Source of the DNA: Chlorobiota bacterium
GTDB taxonomy: Bacteria > Bacteroidota > Bacteroidia > Bacteroidales > F082
Assembly: GCA_030596395.1 (NCBI GenBank)
Contig: JAUVKF010000039.1
Location: forward strand, 1-33,966
Reading direction: 5' to 3'
DNA length: 33,966 nucleotides
Position 1 is the stretch's first letter. Each line of letters begins with the position of its first letter. This document shows positions 17,162 to 24,294 of this stretch, in pieces. The notes beneath the pieces are model-generated. The model worked only from the letters and a program-made list of their open reading frames with translations, was not told the origin of the DNA and did not search any database. The translations under genes were made by a program, and so were the position numbers.

Positions 17162-18343
17162 ATGAAAGTTTTTACTCCATCGAAGATTGCTGGTCTTGAA
17201 CTTAAAAACCGAATTATCAGAGCCGGTTGCTTTGAAGGGATGTGTCAGAATGGGCAAGTGACTGATCAATTGATCGAACATCATCGAAGGGTAGCAGAAG
17301 GTGGGGTTGCGATGACAACATTAGCTTATTGTGCTGTAAGTAAGGATGGGCGGGCTTTCGGGCATGAGCTTTGGATACGGAATGAAATTCTCCCGGACCT
17401 AAAAAAATTCACTGCTGCAATTCATAAAGAAGGAGCAAAAGCCTCTATTCAACTGGGACATTGTGGATTTTTCACCAGTAAAAAAGTAATTGGAAAACGA
17501 CCTTTGGGGGCTTCACCTAAATTGTGTGTCTTTACACTGTCATACTGTAGAGAAATGACACAGTCAGATATTGAGGAGAAAATAAATGATTTTGTAAACG
17601 CATCATTGCTTGCTAAAAAAGCCGGTTTTGATGCCATTGAAATCCATGCGGGCCATGGTTATTTGCTCAGCCAGTTTTTATCACCATGGACGAATAAGCG
17701 CAAAGATGAATATGGAGGAAGTCTTGAAAACAGATTACGGTTTCCTGTAGAAGTCATCAATCAGGTAAGAAATGTTTTAGGTCCGGAATTTCCGGTACTC
17801 ATAAAAATGAATCAACGGGATGGTATGCCTGAAGGAATTGATATTGAAGATGCCATTCAAGTTGCTAAAGCATTTGAGAATGCAGGTGCAAGTGCGCTAA
17901 TTCCCAGCGCTGGATTTACTTCAAACGTTCCTTTTTTGATGTTGCGAGGTAATTTACCTGTTAAGGAAATGAGCAACAACCAAACTAGTTTACTGAATAG
18001 AATCGGTCTGAAATTATTTGGCCGTTTCATGGTTCCTGAACATCCATACGAACCGCTTTTTTTACTGGAAGGTTCCAAACAAATACAAGCTGCTGTGAAT
18101 ATTCCGGTAATCTATATTGGTGGTACTGATTCTTTATCAGGCATGAACCAAATTATGGATGAAGGCTTTGATTTTGTGCAAATTGGCCGGGCTACAATCC
18201 AGGATCCGGATTTTGTGAAAAAGTTAGAAAGCGGTGAAATTACAAAGTCTGAATGTGATCATTGCAATCGTTGTGTTGCTGCCATGGATGCCGGGGGTGT
18301 TTATTGTGTTTCCAATGAGATGGGTTTTTTGAAGAAAAAGTAA
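17162..18343 (+). CDS. NADH:flavin oxidoreductase, Old Yellow Enzyme family
   Basis: FMN-dependent ene-reductase type barrel. The 393 residues contain FTPSKIAGLELKNRIIRA at the start, the substrate-binding pair in IEIHAGHGYLLSQFLSP (His-x-x-His), the YGGSLENRLRF signature, and VIYIGGTDS with FVQIGRATIQDPDFV for phosphate binding. The C-terminus keeps the CDHCNRC plus later Cys pattern that holds a 4Fe-4S cluster in 2,4-dienoyl-CoA reductase relatives. The FAD/NAD half of those ~650-residue enzymes is missing, so an external electron donor is needed. It is the third gene of the operon, suggesting that oxidation by the GMC pair and reduction of a C=C bond act on one pathway. Substrate unknown. 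Confidence 0.88.
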   Translation: MKVFTPSKIAGLELKNRIIRAGCFEGMCQNGQVTDQLIEHHRRVAEGGVAMTTLAYCAVSKDGRAFGHELWIRNEILPDLKKFTAAIHKEGAKASIQLGHCGFFTSKKVIGKRPLGASPKLCVFTLSYCREMTQSDIEEKINDFVNASLLAKKAGFDAIEIHAGHGYLLSQFLSPWTNKRKDEYGGSLENRLRFPVEVINQVRNVLGPEFPVLIKMNQRDGMPEGIDIEDAIQVAKAFENAGASALIPSAGFTSNVPFLMLRGNLPVKEMSNNQTSLLNRIGLKLFGRFMVPEHPYEPLFLLEGSKQIQAAVNIPVIYIGGTDSLSGMNQIMDEGFDFVQIGRATIQDPDFVKKLESGEITKSECDHCNRCVAAMDAGGVYCVSNEMGFLKKK

Positions 18344-18358
18344 AAAATTAATCTTTCG

Positions 18359-18545
18359 CCAACTCCCCTCCTTTTGCGATGAGGGGAAGATCGAAGCAAA
18401 GCGAGATCAGGGGCGGTTTAATTGTAATAAAAAACCCGGTGATCTGAATCTCCATCTATCAGATGTTGGACTCCTCTCAATAAAATAGGTGATAACAACC
18501 CCTTCGGTCTCCGACCTCCTCCCCTTAAATAAGGGGAGGAGTGGT
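18359..18545. repeat. MITE-like palindromic intergenic element
   Basis: This nearly fills the 202-base gap between two convergent genes. Its ends are imperfect inverted repeats (CCAACTCCCCTCC at the left, the complement of CCACTCCTCCCC at the right). Inside are a 7-bp hairpin (18364-18370/18381-18387) and a perfect 12-bp hairpin, CTCCTCCCCTTA (18516-18527) with its complement (18530-18541) around AA. The element stops exactly at the stop codon of the following minus-strand gene. It has no coding capacity. It resembles dispersed G/C-run palindromes that I recall between Bacteroidota genes, and could also end transcription from both sides. Confidence 0.65.
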
Positions 18546-19229
18546 TTACTCTATAAAAATTAAGCTGCCTCCATCATATAAAGGGCCATTATATAATTCA
18601 ATGATTTCATAATCTGATATAAACTTTTGAATTTTATTTCCTTCAGAGAAGTGGTTAAGGTTGCCTGTGAAAAAGATTTTATTTTCAAAAATCCCGCATG
18701 TTCCACCAATAAACCCGTTTTCAAATCCGTGAAGTATAATGCCTTTGGGATTAACATAAAGAACCTTAAATCCCTTTCTAATTAATACTTTCTCAATTCC
18801 CCGATCTGAGGTAATAAAGCGGTCATTATTTAACGCTATCAAATTGCAGCGGGTATAAGCCTGATTTACATAAATAAATTCTTTGCCAGCAGTCAATTCC
18901 TTAATTTTTGAATCAGTAAAGTTTTGGTTATGTATGATGAACTTAACAGATACAACTGCATTATAAGGTGCCGTTTGAGGATATTTTTCACCAACCTCTG
19001 ATTTTCCATTGATAAACAATACTGACTTTTTGGTCAGGTATTCCTTAAGCGGAACCGGTGTATTAGGCGCTACAACCAGCTGCTCATTTACCTGGCAAAA
19101 AAAGATATCAGGATGTCCGGCAATAGCAGGATAAGTAATCCCATGTGATTCCAGGTACAGTATTTCACCATAATTTTCAAGTGCAACTTTCGCCTGTTCA
19201 GGTATTCGATTGTCAGCAATTATTATCAT
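18546..19229 (-). CDS. DUF6873-like GME-fold protein (arginine deiminase/DDAH-related)
   Basis: The 227-residue soluble protein lacks a signal and resembles the uncharacterised DUF6873 group of the guanidino-modifying-enzyme fold. Repeated short beta-alpha units are seen, with the conserved-looking segments YTRCNLIALNNDRFITSDRG, HGFENGFIGGTCGIFENKI and FFTGNLNHFSEGNKI. In GME enzymes a C-terminal Cys and a His-containing loop are catalytic. Candidates here are the Cys of GGTCGIF and the His of HGFENG or LNHFS, but I cannot assign them. The ATG at 19229 is 25 bases after a TATCTTTG box with a -33 TTG at 19 bp. Its stop abuts the palindromic element. Family assignment is from memory and moderately sure; the reaction is unknown. 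Confidence 0.6.
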   Translation of the reverse strand: MIIIADNRIPEQAKVALENYGEILYLESHGITYPAIAGHPDIFFCQVNEQLVVAPNTPVPLKEYLTKKSVLFINGKSEVGEKYPQTAPYNAVVSVKFIIHNQNFTDSKIKELTAGKEFIYVNQAYTRCNLIALNNDRFITSDRGIEKVLIRKGFKVLYVNPKGIILHGFENGFIGGTCGIFENKIFFTGNLNHFSEGNKIQKFISDYEIIELYNGPLYDGGSLIFIE

Positions 19230-19254
19230 TCTATGAAACTTTGAATAACAAAAT

Positions 19255-19285
19255 CAAAGATAATTTTTAAAGGTTTGTACTCAAG
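19255..19285 (-). promoter_or_regulatory. Bacteroidota-type promoter for the GME-fold gene
   Basis: On the minus strand TTG at 19284-19282, a 19-bp spacer, then TATCTTTG at 19262-19255. It overlaps the divergent promoter of the DUF1295 gene (19274-19307), so both genes share one ~50-base control region. Confidence 0.6.
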
Positions 19286-19307
19286 CCGTTTAATCGTTTT
19301 ATCTTTG
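19274..19307 (+). promoter_or_regulatory. Bacteroidota-type promoter for the DUF1295 gene
   Basis: TTTG at 19274-19277, a 22-bp spacer, then TATCTTTG at 19300-19307, 22 bases before the ATG at 19330. Interleaved with the divergent promoter on the other strand. Confidence 0.55.
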
Positions 19308-19329
19308 AAGCCTGCAAAAAAGAAAATAA

Positions 19330-20145
19330 ATGAAACAAAAACCAAAAGACCTGATCGTCATATTGATCATTTACCTGATTGCTCTGGCCTCAGCAGTGCT
19401 TACCTTAAAATATGTGCCTACCACCGACATGCTATGGAAAACAGCCCTTGCTGTTGTTGTAGCTACTGCGGTGGTTTTTGTATTTAGTATGATCTACAAA
19501 AATTCGAGTGTTTTTGATCCGTACTGGAGTGCAGCACCTGTTTTTATTGTTTTTTACTGGTTGTTTCAAACAGGCGAACCCGATTTTTTGTTCAAAGCTA
19601 TCTGGGCATTAATCATTATCTGGGGTGTGCGCTTAACCTGGAATTGGATACTAAGATGGGATGGAATGGAAGATGAAGACTGGCGTTATGTAAACATCAA
19701 AAAGAAAACCGGTAAATTATATTGGCTTGCTAGTTTTTTGGCCATACATTTGTTACCAACAGTCTTTGTATTCGTAGGATTGATGCCCATGTATTATGCT
19801 CTTCAATTGGAAGTTTCAGCATTCGACTCGTGGCTGGCACTATTTCCATTTATGTTTACACTGACTGCCATACTGCTCGAAAAAACTGCAGACGACCAAT
19901 TGCGTCGACACATTAAATCAGGAAAAGGCAAAAACTACAGGATACAAACCGGGGTTTGGACTTTATTCAAATATCCAAACTATATTGGTGAAATGGCTTT
20001 CTGGTGGGGATTGTATTTATTTGCCATCGCTGTTGACAGATCACTCTGGTGGACAGTATTTGGGCCGGCCTCCATTACATTGCTTTTTATGTTCATCAGC
20101 ATTCCAATGATGAAAAAACGCCTGTTGAACAAAACCTATAACTAA
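19330..20145 (+). CDS. DUF1295 integral membrane protein (steroid 5-alpha-reductase-like fold)
   Basis: A 271-residue inner-membrane protein with about seven hydrophobic segments. It carries the DUF1295 signatures: NSSVFDPYWSAAP after the second helix, LRWDGMEDEDWRYVNIK in the middle, EKTADDQLRRH, and the C-terminal GVWTLFKYPNYIGEMAFWWG followed by SIPMMKKRLL. This last block is shared with the 5-alpha-reductase/isoprenylcysteine methyltransferase fold, which binds NADPH or AdoMet. The enzymatic activity of DUF1295 proteins is not established. It stands alone in its transcript and is followed by a decayed metallophosphoesterase. Confidence 0.9.
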   Translation: MKQKPKDLIVILIIYLIALASAVLTLKYVPTTDMLWKTALAVVVATAVVFVFSMIYKNSSVFDPYWSAAPVFIVFYWLFQTGEPDFLFKAIWALIIIWGVRLTWNWILRWDGMEDEDWRYVNIKKKTGKLYWLASFLAIHLLPTVFVFVGLMPMYYALQLEVSAFDSWLALFPFMFTLTAILLEKTADDQLRRHIKSGKGKNYRIQTGVWTLFKYPNYIGEMAFWWGLYLFAIAVDRSLWWTVFGPASITLLFMFISIPMMKKRLLNKTYN

Positions 20146-20162
20146 TTGTTAGTGCTTCATTA

Positions 20163-20827
20163 ATGAAAAACATGGGTTTTGTTATTTTCTTCAGCATTGT
20201 ATTGGTCCTTTATTCCCTTATCAATTATTACATTATCCATCGCGGATTTCAAGCATTTTCTCCTGATTCCAGGTGATATTATCGATGAAGATATTATTCC
20301 GGTTATCCATTCCAATGTTGGTGAAAAACTAACAAGCTTTAAATCAAAATATGGCGTTTACGCGGTAACCGGAAATCATGAATACATCGGTGGTGTTTAC
20401 AAAGCCAAAAAATACCTAACCGGTCACAATATCAATCTCCTGAACGATACAGCCATATTGATTGATGACAGCTTTTACCTGGCTGGCCGTGAAGATTTAA
20501 CCAATTCAGCAATCAGAAAAGGAAAGAATTAAAAGATATTGTGTCAGAAGTGGATACTTCAAAACCAATAATCCTTCTTGATCACCAGCCTTTTAAACTA
20601 GACCAGGCCGGGAAAAACGGGATCGATCTCCAACTTTCCGGTCATACACATCATGGCCAGCTGTGGCCCTTCAATTATATTACAAAAATGGTATTTGAAT
20701 TAAGCTGGGGATACAAGAAAAAAGGGAATACACTTATTATGTTTCCAGTGGTGTCGGTGGATGGGGGCCTCCCATCAGAACTGTAAACAGGCCGGAGATC
20801 ATATCCATCAATTTGCACTTCAAATAA
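20163..20827 (+). pseudogene. Metallophosphoesterase relic (large deletion plus two frameshifts)
   Basis: An intact relative would be a membrane-anchored calcineurin-type phosphoesterase of ~380-410 residues. ATG 20163 opens the first membrane helix (MGFVIFFSIVLVLYSLINYY) and reaches a stop at 20274. The remaining helices and the DxH metal motif are missing, which points to a deletion of several hundred bases near 20265. The next frame resumes at PGDIID, TGNHEYIGG and LAGREDL, with the expected metal residues. One base is lost near 20522, after which KELKDIVSEVD, LLDHQPF and LSGHTHHGQLW follow. Another base is lost near 20737, after which SSGVGGWGPPIR and NRPEIISINLHF lead to TAA at 20825. 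Three lesions make it a clear pseudogene. Confidence 0.85.
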
Positions 20828-20924
20828 AAATTACAGAAGCAATCAGATTAATTATTATACTTGTTTTATGTTTCGCTTAACAATTCTGGAATAGTTACTT
20901 ATATTAATCATAAAACTTACAATT

Positions 20925-21170
20925 ATGGAATTAACTTCTATTTTAATTTTCCTCGCTATCGGGGCAGTTGCCGGATGGCTTGCAGGATTGATCTTTAAAG
21001 GAGGCGGATTTGGCCTTTTGTGGAACATCATTATTGGAATTGTCGGTGGAATTGTTGGTGGTTGGCTTTTTGGTGGATTTTTTGGCGAAGGAATGATCGG
21101 TGGAATTATCACAGCCGTTATTGGAGCAATCATCCTGTTGTGGATAGCCAGTATGATTAACAAAAAATAA
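20925..21170 (+). CDS. GlsB/YeaQ/YmgE family small membrane protein
   Basis: An 81-residue, glycine-rich inner-membrane protein with three hydrophobic segments: IFLAIGAVAGWLAGLIF, IIIGIVGGIVGGWLFG and GIITAVIGAIILLWIA. KGGGFGLLWNIIIG after the first helix is the family signature ('transglycosylase-associated protein'). Members are stress-linked in several bacteria; no enzymatic activity is shown. Length is typical and the start is ATG. It sits 15 bases upstream of the flavin reductase gene on the same strand, so the two may share a transcript. Confidence 0.9.
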   Translation: MELTSILIFLAIGAVAGWLAGLIFKGGGFGLLWNIIIGIVGGIVGGWLFGGFFGEGMIGGIITAVIGAIILLWIASMINKK

Positions 21171-21185
21171 GACCTCCATTTTATT

Positions 21186-21710
21186 ATGATTTCGATTCCG
21201 GTTAACAAGTTTGTCGTTCAGATAAATGATTTATGGGGGAGTAAATGGTTTTTACTCACAAGTGGTGATTTTAAAAAGAAACATTACAACACCATGACTG
21301 TTGCCTGGGGCTATTTTGGCATTATGTGGAATAAACCCGTTGCGGTAGTTGTTGTGAGGCCCACCCGTTTTACTTATGAATTCATGGAGCAATATGATAC
21401 TTTTACGTTAACTGTTTTTGATAAAAAATACAAAAAGGACTTATCGTTGTTGGGAACCAAATCGGGTCGTGATGGTGATAAAATTGCAGAAACCAAGCTC
21501 ACTACAGTCAAGTCAGAAATAGTTGATTCGCCTTCTTTTAAAGAGGCTGAACTGATCATTGAATGCAATAAAATATACTGGGATGATTTTAAACCTGATC
21601 ATTTTCTTGATCCTTCAATAGAAAAAAGCTACCCTTTACAAGATTACCACAGGATGTATTTTGGAGAGATTCAAAAGATCAGAGGACATAATAATTATTG
21701 CGCCGAATAA
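21186..21710 (+). CDS. Flavin reductase-like (flavoredoxin) FMN-binding protein
   Basis: The 174-residue protein matches the split-barrel flavin reductase domain. The FMN-contacting segments are visible: HYNTMTVAWGYFGIMWNKPV (~residue 36), VVVVRPTRFTYEFMEQ and FTLTVFDKKYK, then SGRDGDKIAETKLTTVKS. Members bind FMN and carry electrons, or reduce flavin with NAD(P)H; the physiological partner is unknown. The start ATG is 15 bases after the GlsB-like gene. Its 3' end overlaps the convergent radical SAM gene by 32 bases, so the ends of the two mRNAs are complementary. No DNA-repeat element is present in this stretch. Confidence 0.88.
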   Translation: MISIPVNKFVVQINDLWGSKWFLLTSGDFKKKHYNTMTVAWGYFGIMWNKPVAVVVVRPTRFTYEFMEQYDTFTLTVFDKKYKKDLSLLGTKSGRDGDKIAETKLTTVKSEIVDSPSFKEAELIIECNKIYWDDFKPDHFLDPSIEKSYPLQDYHRMYFGEIQKIRGHNNYCAE

Positions 21711-22686
21711 CTGTATTATCTTCAATAAATTTTACACTCTTAAAATGGTTTAAAAGCAATTTCTTGTTTTTTGCCTCGCACCCAACTGCAAAATTAATTT
21801 CCTTTTCAGGTACCCGAATTTCGATGTTTTTTGATTTTTCCTGTTGCAACAGTGGCTTTAATAAATCAGCCCAAATCTCGGTCATTACAAGTTCTTTAAA
21901 CGAAGGATGAAAAGGCCCGGCGACCAACTCTTCCCCCGATAACAAACCTTCGGAAGGATGTAAGCCAACACGCAGTACTTTTACCCCTGATTCTTCAAAC
22001 ATGGGTAATATTATTTTTGTCCATTTAACAGCTTCATTAAGAGAGAGTGGAACATATTTTCCTTCATCAAACCATCTATGCAATACAGTATCCCTGATCA
22101 CAACGGTTGGATAAATACGTGTATTGTTTGCCCCCAATTCAACAATGTGTTTTGCCGTAAAAAGCGATTTTTCAAGTGTGTCTCCCGGCAACCCGATCAT
22201 CATTTGCAACCCAAGTTCAAATCCGCTACTGAGAATTTGTTTTGCTGCTTGTTCTGTTTGTTCAACGCTATGCCCACGAAACGAGGCTTTTAGAACCTCT
22301 TTGTCAAGCGATTGTGCACCCAATTCAATGGTACTAACATTTTTTGATTTTAGTAATTTCAAAATTTGATCATTAATGTAATCAGGACGGGTTGATAAAC
22401 GAATACCATTAATCATTCCTTTCTCTAAATATGGCTGAACCAGATCAAGGTAATGTGCCTGTTGTTCGATTGGAATACCCGTAAAACTCCCGCCAAAAAA
22501 ACCAACATCAACATGTCGGTGTTTTTCTTTGAATGAGATTAAGTGTTCATCGATTGTTTGACTGATTTCTTCATCAGAAGGAATTAATTGTTTTCCCGTT
22601 ATTTTTCGCTGATTACAAAACACACACTGAAACGGGCAGGCCAATTCAGGAATAAAAATCGGTATGGTGTAATGTTTGATAAACAT
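21679..22686 (-). CDS. Radical SAM protein (Elp3-like core), function unassigned
   Basis: Radical SAM enzyme with the cluster-binding CxxxCxxC in ELACPFQCVFCNQRKITG near residue 15. It is followed by VGFFGGSFTG, IRLSTRPDYI (SAM-binding), ELGAQSLDKEVL and LQMMIGLPGDT, which are the Elp3/MiaB-like core blocks. A ~60-residue C-terminal domain follows. The 335-residue size and TIPIFIPELACPFQC opening match a Bacteroidota group related to YhcC/TIGR01212-type proteins, whose substrate is unknown. ATG 22686 (MFIKHYTIP) is chosen; an in-frame TTG at 22695 lies inside a heptanucleotide repeat array and is unlikely. It overlaps the flavin reductase gene tail-to-tail. Confidence 0.85.
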   Translation of the reverse strand: MFIKHYTIPIFIPELACPFQCVFCNQRKITGKQLIPSDEEISQTIDEHLISFKEKHRHVDVGFFGGSFTGIPIEQQAHYLDLVQPYLEKGMINGIRLSTRPDYINDQILKLLKSKNVSTIELGAQSLDKEVLKASFRGHSVEQTEQAAKQILSSGFELGLQMMIGLPGDTLEKSLFTAKHIVELGANNTRIYPTVVIRDTVLHRWFDEGKYVPLSLNEAVKWTKIILPMFEESGVKVLRVGLHPSEGLLSGEELVAGPFHPSFKELVMTEIWADLLKPLLQQEKSKNIEIRVPEKEINFAVGCEAKNKKLLLNHFKSVKFIEDNTVIRRNNYYVL

Positions 22687-22737
22687 AAGACACAAAACTC
22701 AAAACTCCAGACTCAAAACTCCAGACTCCAGACTTTT
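22682..22737 (+). repeat. Heptanucleotide tandem array (consensus RACTCMA)
   Basis: Eight consecutive 7-base units run from 22682: AACATAA, then GACACAA (22689), then units of AACTCAA, AACTCCA, GACTCAA and GACTCCA type, ending in GACTTTT at 22731. The period is exact throughout. The array starts over the radical SAM start codon and fills much of the gap to the divergent lipoprotein gene. It shares its unit with the array at 6461-6517. Confidence 0.8.
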
Positions 22738-22763
22738 TCACAAAGGTTGAACAATTTTTTAGA

Positions 22764-22771
22764 TACTTTTG
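22764..22771 (+). promoter_or_regulatory. Candidate -7 box for the secreted-protein cassette
   Basis: TACTTTTG fits TAnnTTTG. It overlaps an in-frame ATG at 22769, which argues that translation starts at the ATG at 22832. The -33 region falls at the end of the heptanucleotide array and holds no clear TTTG. Confidence 0.45.
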
Positions 22772-22831
22772 CATTCTTATAATCAAACCACAACTATTTT
22801 GTGGATTTTCTCGAATTTAAATCGGTTAATA

Positions 22832-23494
22832 ATGAGACAACTATTTAAGAATCCAACAAGAATTTTCATGATCTTTCTTGTTGCAACCATTGCCCTGGGA
22901 GGGACTACCGCTTGTAAAAGCAAGAAAAAATTAGCGGCAGAACAAGCTGCGGCTGCTTTTGAAGCTAAAGTTACCAAAGCAAAGAAAGACCTGAATGCCA
23001 TCATAAATGGCACATCGGATATGACCCTTGATGAACAGCGTAAACGTGTTGCTCAAATTAAGGGGTATAATATCAATGATCCGGAAATTGATAAGCTAAT
23101 CAGCATGGCTGAAAAAGAAATTGATTTTCAGCAAGCTGAATTCGACCGGAAAGCGGAAGAAGAAAGGCTGAGAAAAGAAGAGGAGGCCCGGCGAAGGGCA
23201 GCTCAGTCGGAATATGCGGTTATTGATAATAAATTCAGAGACATAGCTGAATCAAAAAGCATGGACGCCGCTAATGCGCAAATCGGGCTTACCCTTCAGC
23301 AATTTGCCAGTCCGGATGTTCCGGTTCTGATCATTATCAGCCAGTCGGGTAGTATGAATGATTATGATCGCCCTACAACTGCTGAGAAGTTTTTAAATTA
23401 CCTGAAAGATGTGAAAGCGTATAAATACACGGTTGAAACCGTTAAACGCGACAGTTTGGGTAAGATCACTGAAATTGAATTACTTAAAAAGTAG
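22832..23494 (+). CDS. Lipoprotein with charged coiled-coil
   Basis: The 220-residue product (ATG at 22832, MRQLFKNPTR) has a signal helix ending IALGGTTAC with a lipobox-like Cys followed by KSKKK. An Ala-rich segment (AAEQAAAAFEAKVTKAKKDL) follows, and then a strongly charged Glu/Arg/Lys stretch around residues 110-140 likely to be a coiled coil. The C-terminal ~60 residues form a compact alpha/beta segment: VPVLIIISQSG, DYDRPTTAEKFLNYLKD, then ITEIELLKK. I recognise the latter only as recurring in uncharacterised Bacteroidota envelope proteins. Its TAG is directly followed by the ATG of the next secreted protein, so the pair is translationally coupled. Likely periplasmic or outer-membrane anchored; function unknown. 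Confidence 0.72.
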   Translation: MRQLFKNPTRIFMIFLVATIALGGTTACKSKKKLAAEQAAAAFEAKVTKAKKDLNAIINGTSDMTLDEQRKRVAQIKGYNINDPEIDKLISMAEKEIDFQQAEFDRKAEEERLRKEEEARRRAAQSEYAVIDNKFRDIAESKSMDAANAQIGLTLQQFASPDVPVLIIISQSGSMNDYDRPTTAEKFLNYLKDVKAYKYTVETVKRDSLGKITEIELLKK

Positions 23495-24076
23495 ATGAAC
23501 ATGAAAAATATAGCATATATCCTGATAATGGTTATCGGTTTCGGTACAACTTCGCTGTTTTCGCAAGATGACCTTAGCCCCGAACGTAAACAGGCCATTG
23601 ATAGCCTGGCACTTGAAAAAGTGCGTGACCTGAGTAAATACGTTAGCATCATTGGCAACAAAGAAACACAATGGAGTGAAGCCAACCGTGTGATTGACCG
23701 CGCTGAAGAATTGTTCATGCAGGGCAGTGAAATTGGTGTTTCGTCTTTGGTTCGCACCGAGATCAACTATTACGATATTCGTAATTATTTTGAAAGGTTG
23801 ATGCGCCTTAATTACAACAAGGTTGAAATTGAATGGTACAACATTGAATACGTGAGTGACCTTCAACGCCAGCCCGATGGAACTTATGTAGGTGTAATTA
23901 CCATTTTCCAGAAATTCAAAGGTTACGACAAAGAAGGCCGTCTGGTTTACCAGGATACAACCAAAAAAGACATTACGGTTTACGTAAAACGCAAGGAAAC
24001 CCAGATCGGCGGACGACTGATCGGTTTCTGGGATGTGTTGCTTGGCGATATCAGGGTGAAGGAAACGACTATGTAA
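23495..24076 (+). CDS. Secreted protein of unknown function, NTF2-like appearance
   Basis: 193 residues with a Sec signal (MNMKNIAYILIMVIGFGTTSLFSQ) and no lipobox. The mature part starts with a helical half (ERKQAIDSLALEKVRDLSKY, RVIDRAEELFMQGS), then strands with alternating aromatics: KVEIEWYNIEYV, DGTYVGVITIFQKFKGY and DITVYVKRK. The end is a conserved-looking WDVLLGDIRVKET. This helix-then-curved-sheet order is reminiscent of NTF2-like domains, but that is inference from pattern only. It starts on the base after the lipoprotein's stop codon and is followed 87 bases later by a strong terminator. It is therefore the second and last gene of that transcript. Confidence 0.72.
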   Translation: MNMKNIAYILIMVIGFGTTSLFSQDDLSPERKQAIDSLALEKVRDLSKYVSIIGNKETQWSEANRVIDRAEELFMQGSEIGVSSLVRTEINYYDIRNYFERLMRLNYNKVEIEWYNIEYVSDLQRQPDGTYVGVITIFQKFKGYDKEGRLVYQDTTKKDITVYVKRKETQIGGRLIGFWDVLLGDIRVKETTM

Positions 24077-24085
24077 CCCCCTTTA

Positions 24086-24101
24086 TTGGTATCGACACCA
24101 A
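24086..24101. repeat. Near-perfect 16-bp palindrome TTGGTATCGACACCAA
   Basis: One mismatch from the perfect palindrome TTGGTGTCGACACCAA. It lies ten bases after the stop of the secreted protein gene. A sister copy sits after the LRR gene at 27836-27851; the two share TCGACACCAACAA. Confidence 0.5.
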
Positions 24102-24162
24102 CAAGGACCATTTTTTTCTTGGTTTAAGCATCAACCTTAAACCAGCTATAGGAGAAAAACTC

Positions 24163-24192
24163 AAAGCCGTCTCAATTTGGGGCGGTTTTTTT
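24163..24192 (+). terminator. Rho-independent terminator inside the secreted-protein cassette
   Basis: AAAGCCGTCTC (24163-24173) pairs with GGGGCGGTTTT (24179-24189), allowing G-U pairs, around a 5-nt loop, and ends in seven T (24186-24192). It separates the first two secreted genes from the next two. Confidence 0.8.
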
Positions 24193-24272
24193 ACTCCGTT
24201 TAAAGATTGACGTTTGTACCAGATTTGATCAATGATGATTAATTCTTAGTCTTCTCGTTTTAAGGAATAAAC

Positions 24273-24280
24273 TAATTTTG
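24273..24280 (+). promoter_or_regulatory. Candidate -7 box for the LRR gene pair
   Basis: TAATTTTG, 14 bases before the ATG at 24295, giving a leader of only about 8-10 nt. No convincing -33 TTTG upstream. Confidence 0.45.
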
Positions 24281-24294
24281 ACCACCGCAAAATC

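Noticed and set aside
22769-22831. N-terminal extension of the lipoprotein from an ATG at 22769.
   Set aside because: That ATG overlaps a -7 box (22764-22771), and the extension would precede a proper signal peptide that begins at 22832.
24052-24210. An open frame offset from the secreted protein gene reads GNDYVTPFIGIDTNKDHF and onward to a TGA at 24208.
   Set aside because: It has no start codon, begins inside another gene in a different frame, and its end coincides with a strong terminator hairpin. The WGGFF part is simply that hairpin read as codons. A relic cannot be excluded.
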